Below, one piece after another: positions 8,343-16,783 of a DNA stretch of 64,000 nt; within the stretch, counting starts at the first letter, position 1, and every line of letters begins with the position of its first letter. This DNA comes from Bacillus sp. V5-8f (GTDB lineage Bacteria > Bacillota > Bacilli > Bacillales > DSM-1321), in contig NZ_PGUW01000005.1 of the NCBI RefSeq assembly GCF_002863565.1, forward strand, positions 62,001-126,000, read 5' to 3'. Below the pieces are notes generated by a model, which saw only the letters and a program-made list of their open reading frames with translations, made no database searches and had not been told where the DNA came from. A program made the position numbers and the translations under genes.

Positions 8343-10007
8343 TTAAATTTCCATTATAATAGGCAAAATCATTGGACGCCGTTTTGTCTTTTCAAATAGG
8401 TATTGGTTTAACGAGTCCCTTATATCCTGTTTAAGCGAAGACCAATCGAATGATGGACCGCTAGCAGCCTTTTTCACAATTTCCGTTACCATATTGGAGG
8501 ACTCGTCCATTAGTTTCTCAGATTCCCTCACATAGACAAATCCCCTTGAGATGATCTCAGGTCCCGCTGCAATTGATTTGTCCTGCCTGTTTAATGTAAC
8601 AACTACAATCAAGATCCCATCCTGTGATAACAAACGGCGATCCCTAAGCACGATATTCCCGACATCGCCTACTCCGCTACCGTCTATAAGAATATTTCCT
8701 GCAGGAACTTTTCCTGAAATACGGATCTTGTCATTTTTGATTTCAATGACATCCCCTTTTTCAGCAATCACAATATTCTCTTCCGCCAATTTGGCTGACA
8801 CACCCACCTTGGCATGGGCAGTAAGATGACGATATTCCCCGTGTACCGGAATCAAGTATTTCGGTCTCATCAAGTTGATCATCATCTTTAGTTCTTCCTG
8901 GCTGCCATGTCCGGAAACATGCACTCGATACCCGCCTGAGACCACATGAGCACCTGCTCTGTATACCAAATCGATGGTTTTATAAAGGATTACTTCCCCG
9001 CCCTTTAATGGCGAAGCAGCGATCATGACCGTATCTCCTGCTTTAATATTGACCTGTTTATGTGTTTGTTTTGCCATCTTTTGCAGGGCGGTAATCGGTT
9101 CACCCTGATGTCCGGTGGAGAGAATGACGATTTCATCATCAGGATACTGGTTAATTTCTGAAATTGGAATGATCATATCTTCATTGACCTTTAAATATTC
9201 TGATTTCAATGCTGTCTCATACACACGCTCAAGGCTTTTTCCCACAACAGCCACTTTCCTGCGAGTCAATGCTGCAGCATTGAACACATGCTGGATTCGG
9301 TTGATATTCGAAGCAAAACATACAACGATAATCCTACCGCTTGCATTATAAAACGCATCGGTCATATCCTTTGCGACAATTGCTTCACTAGGAGTATAGC
9401 CTGGATTTTCCGCGCCTGCGCTATCAGAGAGCAGGCAAAGGACGCCCTGTTCCCCAATTTGCGCCATCTTACCTATATCAGGCTTATACAAATCTGCTGC
9501 TGCCTGATCAAACTTAAAATCACCCGTGTAGACAATCGCTCCTTCTGAAGTATGAATAACGATCCCAACTGAATCAGGAATGCTGTGATTGGTCCTGAAA
9601 AAAGAAACGTCACCCTTTGGAAAAGATAACCGATCCTGTGGTCCGATTTCAATAAATTCCGCGTTGCCCTTAAAGTTATCCTCTAGCAATTTTGCTTTAG
9701 CAAGCCGGGTTGTAAGTCTTGTCCCGTATACAGGCACATTCAAGTATCTAAGTACATAAGCGAGGGCTCCCATATGGTCTTCATGCCCGTGGCTTAAAAA
9801 AATGCCTTGTACGCGTTCCCGGTTTTCCATTAAATATGTTATATCCGGAATAACAGCATCAATTCCGAGCATCTCCTCTTCAGGAAACATCAAACCTGCA
9901 TCCAATACAAAGATGTCGCCATAAACCTCGGCTGCATACATATTTTTCCCTAGTTCTCCCTGCCCGCCCAGGGGAATGATTTTTATGTTGTTATATTCTT
10001 TTGGCAA
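8343..10007 (-). CDS. rnjB: Ribonuclease J (RNase J2/RnjB type)
   Basis: This 554-residue metallo-beta-lactamase/beta-CASP nuclease takes part in mRNA decay and 5'-end maturation. The zinc motif HGHEDH is at about residues 73-78. The beta-CASP region includes FASNINRIQ and GHQGEP, and the C-terminal domain ends KTKRRPMILPIIMEI. The J2 assignment rests on DSAGAENPGYTPSEA, SGHGSQEE and the location next to tepA and dapA. The zinc motif is complete, whereas B. subtilis J2, as I recall it, has a degenerate one, so this copy may be catalytically stronger. The start is TTG (10007) behind AAGGAGGATATACTA; longer frames lack a ribosome binding site. Confidence 0.92.
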   Translation of the reverse strand: MPKEYNNIKIIPLGGQGELGKNMYAAEVYGDIFVLDAGLMFPEEEMLGIDAVIPDITYLMENRERVQGIFLSHGHEDHMGALAYVLRYLNVPVYGTRLTTRLAKAKLLEDNFKGNAEFIEIGPQDRLSFPKGDVSFFRTNHSIPDSVGIVIHTSEGAIVYTGDFKFDQAAADLYKPDIGKMAQIGEQGVLCLLSDSAGAENPGYTPSEAIVAKDMTDAFYNASGRIIVVCFASNINRIQHVFNAAALTRRKVAVVGKSLERVYETALKSEYLKVNEDMIIPISEINQYPDDEIVILSTGHQGEPITALQKMAKQTHKQVNIKAGDTVMIAASPLKGGEVILYKTIDLVYRAGAHVVSGGYRVHVSGHGSQEELKMMINLMRPKYLIPVHGEYRHLTAHAKVGVSAKLAEENIVIAEKGDVIEIKNDKIRISGKVPAGNILIDGSGVGDVGNIVLRDRRLLSQDGILIVVVTLNRQDKSIAAGPEIISRGFVYVRESEKLMDESSNMVTEIVKKAASGPSFDWSSLKQDIRDSLNQYLFEKTKRRPMILPIIMEI

Positions 10008-10053
10008 TAGTATATCCTCCTTAAAAAATCCGTACAAAACGATAGTTAAATCT

Positions 10054-10083
10054 ATTATACCTGATGCAAAAAAAACATGACAA
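10054..10083 (-). promoter_or_regulatory. SigA promoter of rnjB
   Basis: TTGTCA (10083-10078), an 18-bp spacer and a perfect TATAAT (10059-10054) on the minus strand, about 50 bp ahead of the TTG start. Confidence 0.75.
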
Positions 10084-10211
10084 CACATACACTTTTTTTA
10101 AGGAGAATTTAATAAGCTGTTTCTATCTAGTTCACCTTTTGTTTCAACGCATTTGTCAGGTTATCTTTACAAAAAGCACCTGTAATAAATTTTTCAATCA
10201 CATAATATTCT

Positions 10212-10991
10212 TTATTTTTGGTACATTATCCAATGGCCAATTGTCTTATATCCTAACCTCTGGTATATGCGCCCTGCTGCAGGGTTATCAAAAAATAGGC
10301 AAAGCGATTTCCCTTCTGACAAGATATCAGCGGTGAGTGTCTTGACCACTAGACTTGCAAATCCCTGATTTCTATAATCCTCTGCAGTGCAAACACCAAC
10401 AACCATTGCCGAAAATGTATTTTCGGCCGTAGTCGATGCTGCTGCCGCCAATTGGCCGTCGACTTCGTAAATATAGGTTCTGCCAGTTCTTGTTTCCATA
10501 CTTTTTTTTAATATTTCCTTCGCATTCGGATTTGGCATAAATTCCTTGATTGTTTCCCTTAAAGCAATAATTCTATCTATATCTGAAAAATTAGCCTGTT
10601 TTATATGTAATGGATTAACTGAACAGCCTGTAAACGAATCCATTGTACATTCTGCAAAAAAGGTTGTTTGCTTTTTTGTAAAGCACTCTGACAATTCAGA
10701 TTCGAATTTTGCTACAATATCCGCTTTTCCTGAAATACCGCTTACATTTTTGTTTTTCTTTATTATACCGATGAAACCATCTGTATCGAAATCTCCTTTT
10801 GCGTATGGAATATAGGAATCATAAAACCTAAGCAAAACAGCGCGTAGATTGCCGTTTTCTCCATAATCTCCCCAAAGGTCTTGAAATTCAGTTTCATAAC
10901 CAAACGTTTCTAAATCCCCTATGATAAACAGGTTTATTGAAGCTTCTTCTTTCAAGAACTCCTTTACTTCCCTATCATCAGCCAGAGTCAA
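10212..10991 (-). CDS. GNAT-family N-acetyltransferase (accessory)
   Basis: This protein of about 259 residues has a C-terminal GNAT fold. The acetyl-CoA-binding motif A is around VCTAEDYRNQGFASLVV (R-x-x-G-x-A core), and the end (FFDNPAAGRIYQRLGYKTIG) has the usual motif B. The N-terminal half resembles the variable domain of double-domain GNATs; its substrate is not predictable. It lies between dapA and rnjB, where B. subtilis has no gene, so it looks like an insertion. The start is uncertain: TTG at 10991 is 18 nt from the GGGGGGG run (11016-11010), while in-frame CTG at 11003 or ATT at 11000 are better spaced. Confidence 0.85.
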   Translation of the reverse strand: MTLADDREVKEFLKEEASINLFIIGDLETFGYETEFQDLWGDYGENGNLRAVLLRFYDSYIPYAKGDFDTDGFIGIIKKNKNVSGISGKADIVAKFESELSECFTKKQTTFFAECTMDSFTGCSVNPLHIKQANFSDIDRIIALRETIKEFMPNPNAKEILKKSMETRTGRTYIYEVDGQLAAAASTTAENTFSAMVVGVCTAEDYRNQGFASLVVKTLTADILSEGKSLCLFFDNPAAGRIYQRLGYKTIGHWIMYQK

Positions 10992-11120
10992 TCTCTTAAT
11001 CAGAATTATCCCCCCCTTTGAAAGCCCAAATAGATATTTAAAAGTATAGGGGTAAGCCTGCAGATTGGGAAGAAAAAATTTATATTACGTTTTGAGAAAA
11101 CTTATTTTTTAAGAAATGTA

Positions 11121-11203
11121 AAAAGCCAACCCTTAAATGAACGGCAACTCCAATTAGTAGATGTGTCTAACAATTGGAGTGCACTTCAGATTTGGTTGAC
11201 TCT
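11121..11203 (-). terminator. Large double-stem terminator after dapA
   Basis: Inner perfect 9-bp stem ACTCCAATT (11147-11155) and AATTGGAGT (11172-11180), inside an outer stem AGCCAACC (11124-11131) and GGTTGACT (11194-11201). On the minus strand the outer stem runs into TTTTTA. It probably ends the dpaA-to-dapA transcripts. Confidence 0.75.
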
Positions 11204-11216
11204 TCAACAATTCATA

Positions 11217-12083
11217 TTAATTAAGCAATTGATTTAATGTAATTCTTTCTTCTTCTGTGAGAGGCACTAGCGGCAGCCTAACTGATCCGACGTCCAAACC
11301 CCTTAACTGAAGGGCAGTTTTGACAGGAGCTGGGCTTGGGGCTGCAAACAAGCTCTCCATGATTGGTAAGAGACGCTGATGAAGCTTTGCAGCCTCTTTA
11401 ACGTTCCCCTGTAAAAATTGATCAATCATTTCTTGCATTTCTTTACCGATGATATGGGAAGCAACGGATACAACCCCTGTTCCGCCAATGGAAAGAACAG
11501 GAAGAGTAAGGCCATCATCACCACTATAGAGCTTAAAATCATCATCGGTTCCTGCAACAATTGCTGTCATTGCATTCATATTGCCGCTTGCTTCCTTTAC
11601 AGCGACAATGTTAGGAACCTTAGAAAGCCTAATCACCGTTTCCGGTTCTATATTGACAACAGCGCGGCTCGGGATATTATAGATCATTACAGGCAACGAT
11701 GTGTTTTCAGCTATTGTTTTAAAGTGCTGGTACAAGCCCTCCTGGCTTGGCTTGTTATAATAAGGCGCTACAAGCATGATTCCGTCTGCACCGTTTTGTT
11801 CGGCCTTTTTCGTTAGCTCGATGGAAGCATACGTATTATTACTTCCTGTACCCATTATGATCGGAACTCGTTTGTTGGCTTCCTTGGCCACATGCCTTAA
11901 TAAAGCGATTTTTTCTTCACTGGACAACGTTGGAGATTCCCCGGTAGTTCCGGCTAGAACGATCGACTCAGATCCATTTTCAATTAAGTAATTCACTAAT
12001 TGTGTAGTTTTGGCAAAATCGATATTCCCCTTCTTATCAAATGGGGTAACCATTGCAGTTGAAACTCTTCCTAAATTCACCAT
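11217..12083 (-). CDS. dapA: 4-hydroxy-tetrahydrodipicolinate synthase
   Basis: This 288-residue TIM-barrel aldolase condenses pyruvate with aspartate semialdehyde. The Schiff-base lysine is in VAVKEASGN (about residue 160), the tyrosine in YNIPSR, and the N-terminal TTGESPTL pyruvate-binding motif is present. The start ATG follows AGAGGTG. It is last in the asd-dapG-dapA run. Its product feeds both lysine/diaminopimelate synthesis for the cell wall and, through DpaAB, spore dipicolinate. Confidence 0.96.
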   Translation of the reverse strand: MVNLGRVSTAMVTPFDKKGNIDFAKTTQLVNYLIENGSESIVLAGTTGESPTLSSEEKIALLRHVAKEANKRVPIIMGTGSNNTYASIELTKKAEQNGADGIMLVAPYYNKPSQEGLYQHFKTIAENTSLPVMIYNIPSRAVVNIEPETVIRLSKVPNIVAVKEASGNMNAMTAIVAGTDDDFKLYSGDDGLTLPVLSIGGTGVVSVASHIIGKEMQEMIDQFLQGNVKEAAKLHQRLLPIMESLFAAPSPAPVKTALQLRGLDVGSVRLPLVPLTEEERITLNQLLN

Positions 12084-12111
12084 ATCTTACACCTCTTGAA
12101 TTAATTGACAA

Positions 12112-13356
12112 TCATATCTCTGTAATGCGGTACTCTACTTCATCCTTATGAAGCTGGAAGGCATCGTGCAAGGCATTGACAGCTTCTGCCAATTCAGTTT
12201 CCTTAACAAGGACCCAAATGGTAGTGTGGCTGTCCGCCGATTGGAGGATGCTGATTCCCTTTTCGGAAAGGGCTGTAACGATTTTTGCCGCCACACCAGG
12301 GACACCATTTATTCCGGCCCCTACAACAGAAACTTTTGCACACCCGGTTTGGATAAGAGGCTGGTGGCCCAGTTCCTTCAGGATTTCTGTGGCCCGCGCT
12401 GTCATCTCATCCGTTACAGTGTAGACGACACCATTCGGTGAAATGTTAATGAAATCCACTGAGATGGCCGCATTTGCCATTGACTTAAAAACCTCTGCCT
12501 GAAGGTTATATTGGGCCTCTTTTGCGGTCACTTTAATTTGAGTAATATTTGAGACATGGGCGATCCCCGTAACAAGGCGTTCCCTGATATCACTCCCATT
12601 TCTTTCCCTGTTAATAGTTGTTATTAACGTACCAAGGCCGTCTGAATAGGTCGAACGAATCCGGATTGGAACTTTGGCCTCCATCGCAATCTCAACGGCA
12701 CGGGGATGTATGACCTTTGCTCCTTGGTATGCCAGGTTGCAAATTTCATTATAGGTTACTACAGAAAGCGGCCGTGCATTTTCGGCAATCCTTGGATCGG
12801 CTGTCATAACACCTTCCACATCTGTGAAAATATCAACCCACTCGGCGCCTATTGCAGCTCCCAGAGCAGCAGCGGAAGTATCACTGCCTCCCCTGCCGAT
12901 GGTGGTGACGTCACCATTTTTTGTTGCTCCCTGGAAACCGGCCACAACAACAGCATCGTAAAGCTCTAACTCTTTAAAGATGCGGTCGCATTTCATATCG
13001 ACAATTTTAGCATTCGTATGGTCACCGTTCGTTCTGAAACCGGCCATCGCTCCAGTAAAGGCCGTTGCTTTTATTCCGTTGTCCAGCAGCATATTCGAAA
13101 AGACAACCGCTGAAATGGTTTCGCCAACAGATAAAAGCAAATCCTGTTCCCTTTTTGAAATTTTGCTTTCAGACCCGTTTACAAGTGAAAGAAGAGTATC
13201 CGTTGAATATGGCTCTCCCTTTCTGCCCATTGCCGATACAACCACTATCACTTTGTAACCGTCGCCGATCGCTTTTTGGATATGCCTAAAAGCGTGTGAT
13301 CTGCTTTCTTCGTCACGGACAGAAGTTCCCCCGAATTTCTGTACGATGATTTTCAT
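12112..13356 (-). CDS. dapG: Aspartokinase I (diaminopimelate-sensitive type)
   Basis: This 414-residue kinase phosphorylates aspartate, the first step of the aspartate pathway. The N-terminal KFGGTSV motif, a central GRGGSDTSAAALG segment and two C-terminal ACT domains (about residues 265-414) are visible. In B. subtilis the enzyme in this position is inhibited by meso-diaminopimelate; the same regulation is inferred here. The start is ATG behind GAGGTG. A weak GCCAG/CTGGC hairpin (13376-13404) lies between asd and dapG. Confidence 0.95.
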   Translation of the reverse strand: MKIIVQKFGGTSVRDEESRSHAFRHIQKAIGDGYKVIVVVSAMGRKGEPYSTDTLLSLVNGSESKISKREQDLLLSVGETISAVVFSNMLLDNGIKATAFTGAMAGFRTNGDHTNAKIVDMKCDRIFKELELYDAVVVAGFQGATKNGDVTTIGRGGSDTSAAALGAAIGAEWVDIFTDVEGVMTADPRIAENARPLSVVTYNEICNLAYQGAKVIHPRAVEIAMEAKVPIRIRSTYSDGLGTLITTINRERNGSDIRERLVTGIAHVSNITQIKVTAKEAQYNLQAEVFKSMANAAISVDFINISPNGVVYTVTDEMTARATEILKELGHQPLIQTGCAKVSVVGAGINGVPGVAAKIVTALSEKGISILQSADSHTTIWVLVKETELAEAVNALHDAFQLHKDEVEYRITEI

Positions 13357-13426
13357 AGTAACACCTCAAATATAAGCCAGTCTTCCCCTACGTAAAAAGC
13401 TGGCAATCCTAATATTCATGCTGTGA

Positions 13427-14482
13427 TTATTTTACTGTGACTAATTCTAATTTTAAAAGGCTTTCCGCGATTTGTACGGAATTCCAAGCCGCTCCTTTTA
13501 GAAGATTATCGGAAACGACCCACAAATGGAACCCTTTCTCCTCATCAAGGTCCTTTCGGATCCTTCCTACAAAAACATCATTTTTTCCGACTGCAGCTGC
13601 CGGCATAGGGTAAACTTGATTTTCCGGATCATCCTGCAGTACGACACCCGGTGCTGTAGCAAGAAGATCTTTTAGCTCAGAGGCGGTTACCCCTTCACGA
13701 CCTACTTCAATATAAACAGACTCTGAATGGCCGGTTACAACCGGGAGTCGAACGCAAGTAGCTGCTACAGGAAGATCTTGCGTGTGCATGATTTTTTTCG
13801 TTTCATTGATCATCTTCATCTCTTCAAATGTGAAGCCGTTCTCTTGGAACTTATCAATTTGCGGGATAACATTGAACGCTATCTGATAGTGGTTTTCGTC
13901 ACTCTTCACCGGCAGCACTGACGCTGTGATTTCTTCGTTGTTCAAGATAGCTTGTGACTGATCCATCAACTCAGATATCGCAGCTGCCCCGGCGCCGGAT
14001 ACAGCCTGGTAAGTAGACACTACTACTTTATTAAGGCCGAATTTCTGCCTGATTGGCTCTAGGGCCACTACCATTTGGATGGTAGAGCAATTCGGATTGG
14101 CAATGATTCCGTTATGGGATTTTAAATCCTCTTCATTCACTTCAGGCACGACGAGCGGCACATTTTCGTCCATACGGAAGGCGCTTGTATTATCAATCAC
14201 GATTGCTCCACGCTTAACGGCCTCCGGAGCCATCTCCTTTGAAACTCCGCCGCCTGCGCTAAATAAAGCAATATCGATTCCTTCAAAGCTTTCCGGCTTT
14301 GCTTCCTGTACTTCTATTTCTTCACCTTTAAATAAAACCTTTTTACCTGCTGAACGGGCTGAGGATAAAAGGGTTAACTTTTTTATTGGCAAATCTCTTT
14401 TTTCCAGTGTTTCGATCATTTGCTGGCCTACTGCCCCGGTTGCACCCAGAACAGCAACATTCAATCCGCGTACTTCTGTCAT
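13427..14482 (-). CDS. asd: Aspartate-semialdehyde dehydrogenase
   Basis: This 351-residue NADPH-dependent enzyme reduces aspartyl phosphate to the semialdehyde. It has an N-terminal Rossmann motif GATGAVGQQ and the catalytic Cys in NPNCSTIQ (residue 132). A conserved C-terminal active-site His (VTGHSE) is present. The start ATG follows AAAAGGGG. The 174-bp gap upstream, after dpaB, contains a 9-bp hairpin (TATGTGAAA/TTTCACATA, 14583-14610) without a T-run and AT-rich promoter-like sequence, so asd may have its own vegetative promoter apart from the sporulation promoter of dpaA. Confidence 0.96.
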   Translation of the reverse strand: MTEVRGLNVAVLGATGAVGQQMIETLEKRDLPIKKLTLLSSARSAGKKVLFKGEEIEVQEAKPESFEGIDIALFSAGGGVSKEMAPEAVKRGAIVIDNTSAFRMDENVPLVVPEVNEEDLKSHNGIIANPNCSTIQMVVALEPIRQKFGLNKVVVSTYQAVSGAGAAAISELMDQSQAILNNEEITASVLPVKSDENHYQIAFNVIPQIDKFQENGFTFEEMKMINETKKIMHTQDLPVAATCVRLPVVTGHSESVYIEVGREGVTASELKDLLATAPGVVLQDDPENQVYPMPAAAVGKNDVFVGRIRKDLDEEKGFHLWVVSDNLLKGAAWNSVQIAESLLKLELVTVK

Positions 14483-14656
14483 CGAACATTCCCCTTTTCA
14501 AAAACCATACAGATTTGTAATGTATCTATAGCAATTTTTTTCACCTATGCTATCAAGAATATCATATATTTTATCATATTAGTATGTGAAAGAAACTAAC
14601 TTTTCACATAAAATGAAGGAAAACACTATATGGTTTTTTGCTTATGCTCTTTTTTC

Positions 14657-15256
14657 TCAAACGGGGTCTTTATATCTTTCTACGATAACAGGCTGGATCT
14701 GTTGACCGTTTAAAGCATAAATAATCGTATCCCTTATCATACTCATTCGGGCTACCATGGAGTTTGGTTTTCCTTCAGGGTCATCCTGTCCGTATGGGAC
14801 AAAATAGATGTCTTTAGCTGCCATCAATCTCATTAAGTTGACCCCGTTTAAACCGAGTGCATCATTTGTTGAAATACCGAGAACAACCGGACGGTGGTTA
14901 CGCATCGTTGCTTTTGCCGCCATTAATACTGGCGAGTCGGTCAGGGCATTTGCCATTTTGCTCATGGAACCTCCTGTTAATGGCGCTATCACCATACAAG
15001 CTAAAGGCATTTTAGGACCAAGCGGTTCTGCTTTCACTATTGTATCAACTACAGGATGGCCAGTTAGTTTCTCGAGCCTTTCAATCCAGTCTTCTCCTTT
15101 GCCAAACCGCGTTTCTGTATTCTTGACCGTTGATGTAACAATGGGGATGACTTCAGCGCCTTCATTAACTAATTTCTCAATTTCCGGAAAAACTATATCA
15201 TAGGTACAATGAGAACCGGTAAGTCCAAAACCGATCCTTTTTCCTTTTAAACTCAT
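14657..15256 (-). CDS. dpaB: Dipicolinate synthase subunit B
   Basis: This 199-residue flavoprotein-like subunit (SpoVFB) works with DpaA in the mother cell to oxidise the DapA product to dipicolinic acid, the spore-core calcium chelator. The N-terminal GFGLTGSHCTYDIVFP segment is characteristic of this family. Its ATG overlaps the dpaA stop by 4 bases, giving coupled equimolar translation. It ends 174 bp before asd. Confidence 0.95.
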   Translation of the reverse strand: MSLKGKRIGFGLTGSHCTYDIVFPEIEKLVNEGAEVIPIVTSTVKNTETRFGKGEDWIERLEKLTGHPVVDTIVKAEPLGPKMPLACMVIAPLTGGSMSKMANALTDSPVLMAAKATMRNHRPVVLGISTNDALGLNGVNLMRLMAAKDIYFVPYGQDDPEGKPNSMVARMSMIRDTIIYALNGQQIQPVIVERYKDPV

Positions 15257-16155
15257 GTCGTTTTCCCCTTTCTTTTCTTCATGTCATCCTTAATGAGCTG
15301 CGCAAGGACATTTGCCAAAATTTGACCGGCTGTTTTTGGAGCTACGATCCCTGGCAAACCTGGTGCAAGCAAAGCCTTAATTCCCCTTTTTTCTGCATAA
15401 CGGAAATCAGTGCCGCCCGGTTTCGAGGCAAGATCAATCACCAGAGTATGAACAGGCATGTTAGCCAAAACAGAAGCCGACACTATGAGTACAGGAATTG
15501 TATTGATACATATATCGACATCGCGGACTGCCGTGGCCAAATCGTTCAAGTGGAACGGAGTCATGGCCATTTCAGTAATTCTAGCGAGATCCTCGCTTTT
15601 TCTCGCCCCTACCTTCACTTTCGCCCCAATTGCCTGGAAAGTCCTGGCTACACTCATTCCTGTCCGTCCGAACCCAAGTACCGCAACATTTGATCCATGA
15701 ATGGTAAAATCAGTATGCTGTATCGCCATCATCATGGTTCCTTCTACAGTCGGTATGGAATTATAGATCGCCACATCATCTCTTTCAAAAAGCTGTACCA
15801 GCTTTCGATTCGCTTTCTTGATGATCCCGTTTAAGTAATCATTGCTGATTCCGGAGTAGATCGTGCAATGCGGTGGGGTTCTGGAAAGAATTTGCTCTGT
15901 AATGATTACCTCCTCGTTAGAAAAGATCGTTTCTACCTTTCCTTGGGAATTTGTGCCTGGAACCGGTAAAATGACAGCATCGATTTCTGAAAGGTTTAGA
16001 TCGTCCAGTTTGTCCTTAACCGCGCCGGTAAATGAATGATCCAGCTGTTCAAAACCTACCAATGACAGTTTGGCATCAAGCTCCGTAAGTTTGCGAATAA
16101 CCTCGAGCTGCCTTGCATCCCCGCCGATCACTGCAATTTGCACGCCTGTGAGCAT
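15253..16155 (-). CDS. dpaA: Dipicolinate synthase subunit A
   Basis: This 300-residue NAD(P)-binding subunit (SpoVFA) opens with IAVIGGDARQLE. It has a second nucleotide-binding Rossmann motif VAVLGFGRTGMSVAR near residue 160 and the ALLAPGLPGIVAPKTAG block close to the C terminus. The sequence is close throughout to the B. subtilis protein as I remember it. The start ATG follows AAGGTGAC. It is first gene of dpaAB, with a SigmaK-like promoter upstream and the ymxH terminator beyond that, so the operon probably fires late in the mother cell. Confidence 0.96.
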   Translation of the reverse strand: MLTGVQIAVIGGDARQLEVIRKLTELDAKLSLVGFEQLDHSFTGAVKDKLDDLNLSEIDAVILPVPGTNSQGKVETIFSNEEVIITEQILSRTPPHCTIYSGISNDYLNGIIKKANRKLVQLFERDDVAIYNSIPTVEGTMMMAIQHTDFTIHGSNVAVLGFGRTGMSVARTFQAIGAKVKVGARKSEDLARITEMAMTPFHLNDLATAVRDVDICINTIPVLIVSASVLANMPVHTLVIDLASKPGGTDFRYAEKRGIKALLAPGLPGIVAPKTAGQILANVLAQLIKDDMKKRKGKTT

Positions 16156-16216
16156 TTGCCGTCACCTTCTTTTATTGAGATAAGCCTGCAATATCCAAAT
16201 TCGTGTTTTTCCCTCA

Positions 16217-16244
16217 CATCTTATGATTTTTTTTTTAAGAGGTG
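16217..16244 (-). promoter_or_regulatory. SigmaK-like promoter of dpaAB
   Basis: On the minus strand CACC (16244-16241) is followed after 15 bp by CATAAGATG (16225-16217). This resembles the SigmaK pattern (AC-type -35, CATAnnnTA -10; one base differs). SigmaK control is known for dpaAB in B. subtilis; the assignment here is inferred from that plus the match. Confidence 0.45.
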
Positions 16245-16282
16245 AATCAAAGTGCCCATGCTTGTCAGGCAAATCCCTAAAA

Positions 16283-16311
16283 ATAAAAAAACCGCCTAAT
16301 TCAAGGCGGTT
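16283..16311 (-). terminator. Terminator of ymxH
   Basis: AACCGCC (16290-16296) and GGCGGTT (16305-16311), followed on the minus strand by TTTTTTTATTTTT. It separates ymxH from dpaAB. Confidence 0.9.
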
Positions 16312-16348
16312 GGTGATTTATTCCATAGATACGTTGCTTAATGATCTG

Positions 16349-16633
16349 TTAATCGGGAAATTTTATTTTATGGGAATTTTCCTGCTCTAAATGTGGCTGG
16401 TGATCAGGGATATCAATGATAATCATATCAGTTCCAATTTTTTTTATATGACGCCATGGGACACGGATTTCACTCCCGTTTTTTCTCAATCCGAACCATT
16501 TCACAGATGGAATGATAAGAGCGGTTATTTGTCCGCTCTCATTTATCTCAAGATCCGTCTGACCCAGTATCCCTAGGCGTTCTGCCCGTTTAACATCCAC
16601 AATTTCTTTTCCGCTAAGTTCGCTAAGCCGCAT
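16349..16633 (-). CDS. ymxH: YlmC/YmxH-family PRC-barrel protein
   Basis: This 94-residue PRC-barrel-like protein (RLSELSGKEIVDVKRAERLG at its start) is of the YlmC/YmxH family common in spore formers. Members are labelled sporulation proteins mainly from expression and distribution; molecular role unknown. The ATG follows GAGGGGGAAAC. It has terminators on both sides (after mlpA at 16727-16775 and its own at 16283-16311), so it is probably a single-gene transcript. Confidence 0.85.
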   Translation of the reverse strand: MRLSELSGKEIVDVKRAERLGILGQTDLEINESGQITALIIPSVKWFGLRKNGSEIRVPWRHIKKIGTDMIIIDIPDHQPHLEQENSHKIKFPD

Positions 16634-16726
16634 GAAGCGTTTCCCCCTCTTTTTCCCTTTATTAATCTATATCCCTTTCAAAGGACAAATAGAAGTAATT
16701 TCAGGTGAGAAGACAGTCACCACGCG

Positions 16727-16775
16727 AAAAAAAAGACCTTGCTCTAATGCCTGTGGTTAGGCAAAAAGCATGGCC
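16727..16775 (-). terminator. Terminator of mlpA
   Basis: Two-part stem: inner TGCCT (16748-16752)/AGGCA (16759-16763), and outer GACCTTGC (16735-16742) pairing imperfectly with GCATGGCC (16768-16775). It is followed on the minus strand by eight Ts. Confidence 0.85.
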
Positions 16776-16783
16776 CCTGTTTA

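Noticed and set aside
13357-13426. 17-codon ORF and GCCAG/CTGGC hairpin between asd and dapG
   Set aside because: No ribosome binding site for the ORF and only five pairs in the stem; too weak to claim.
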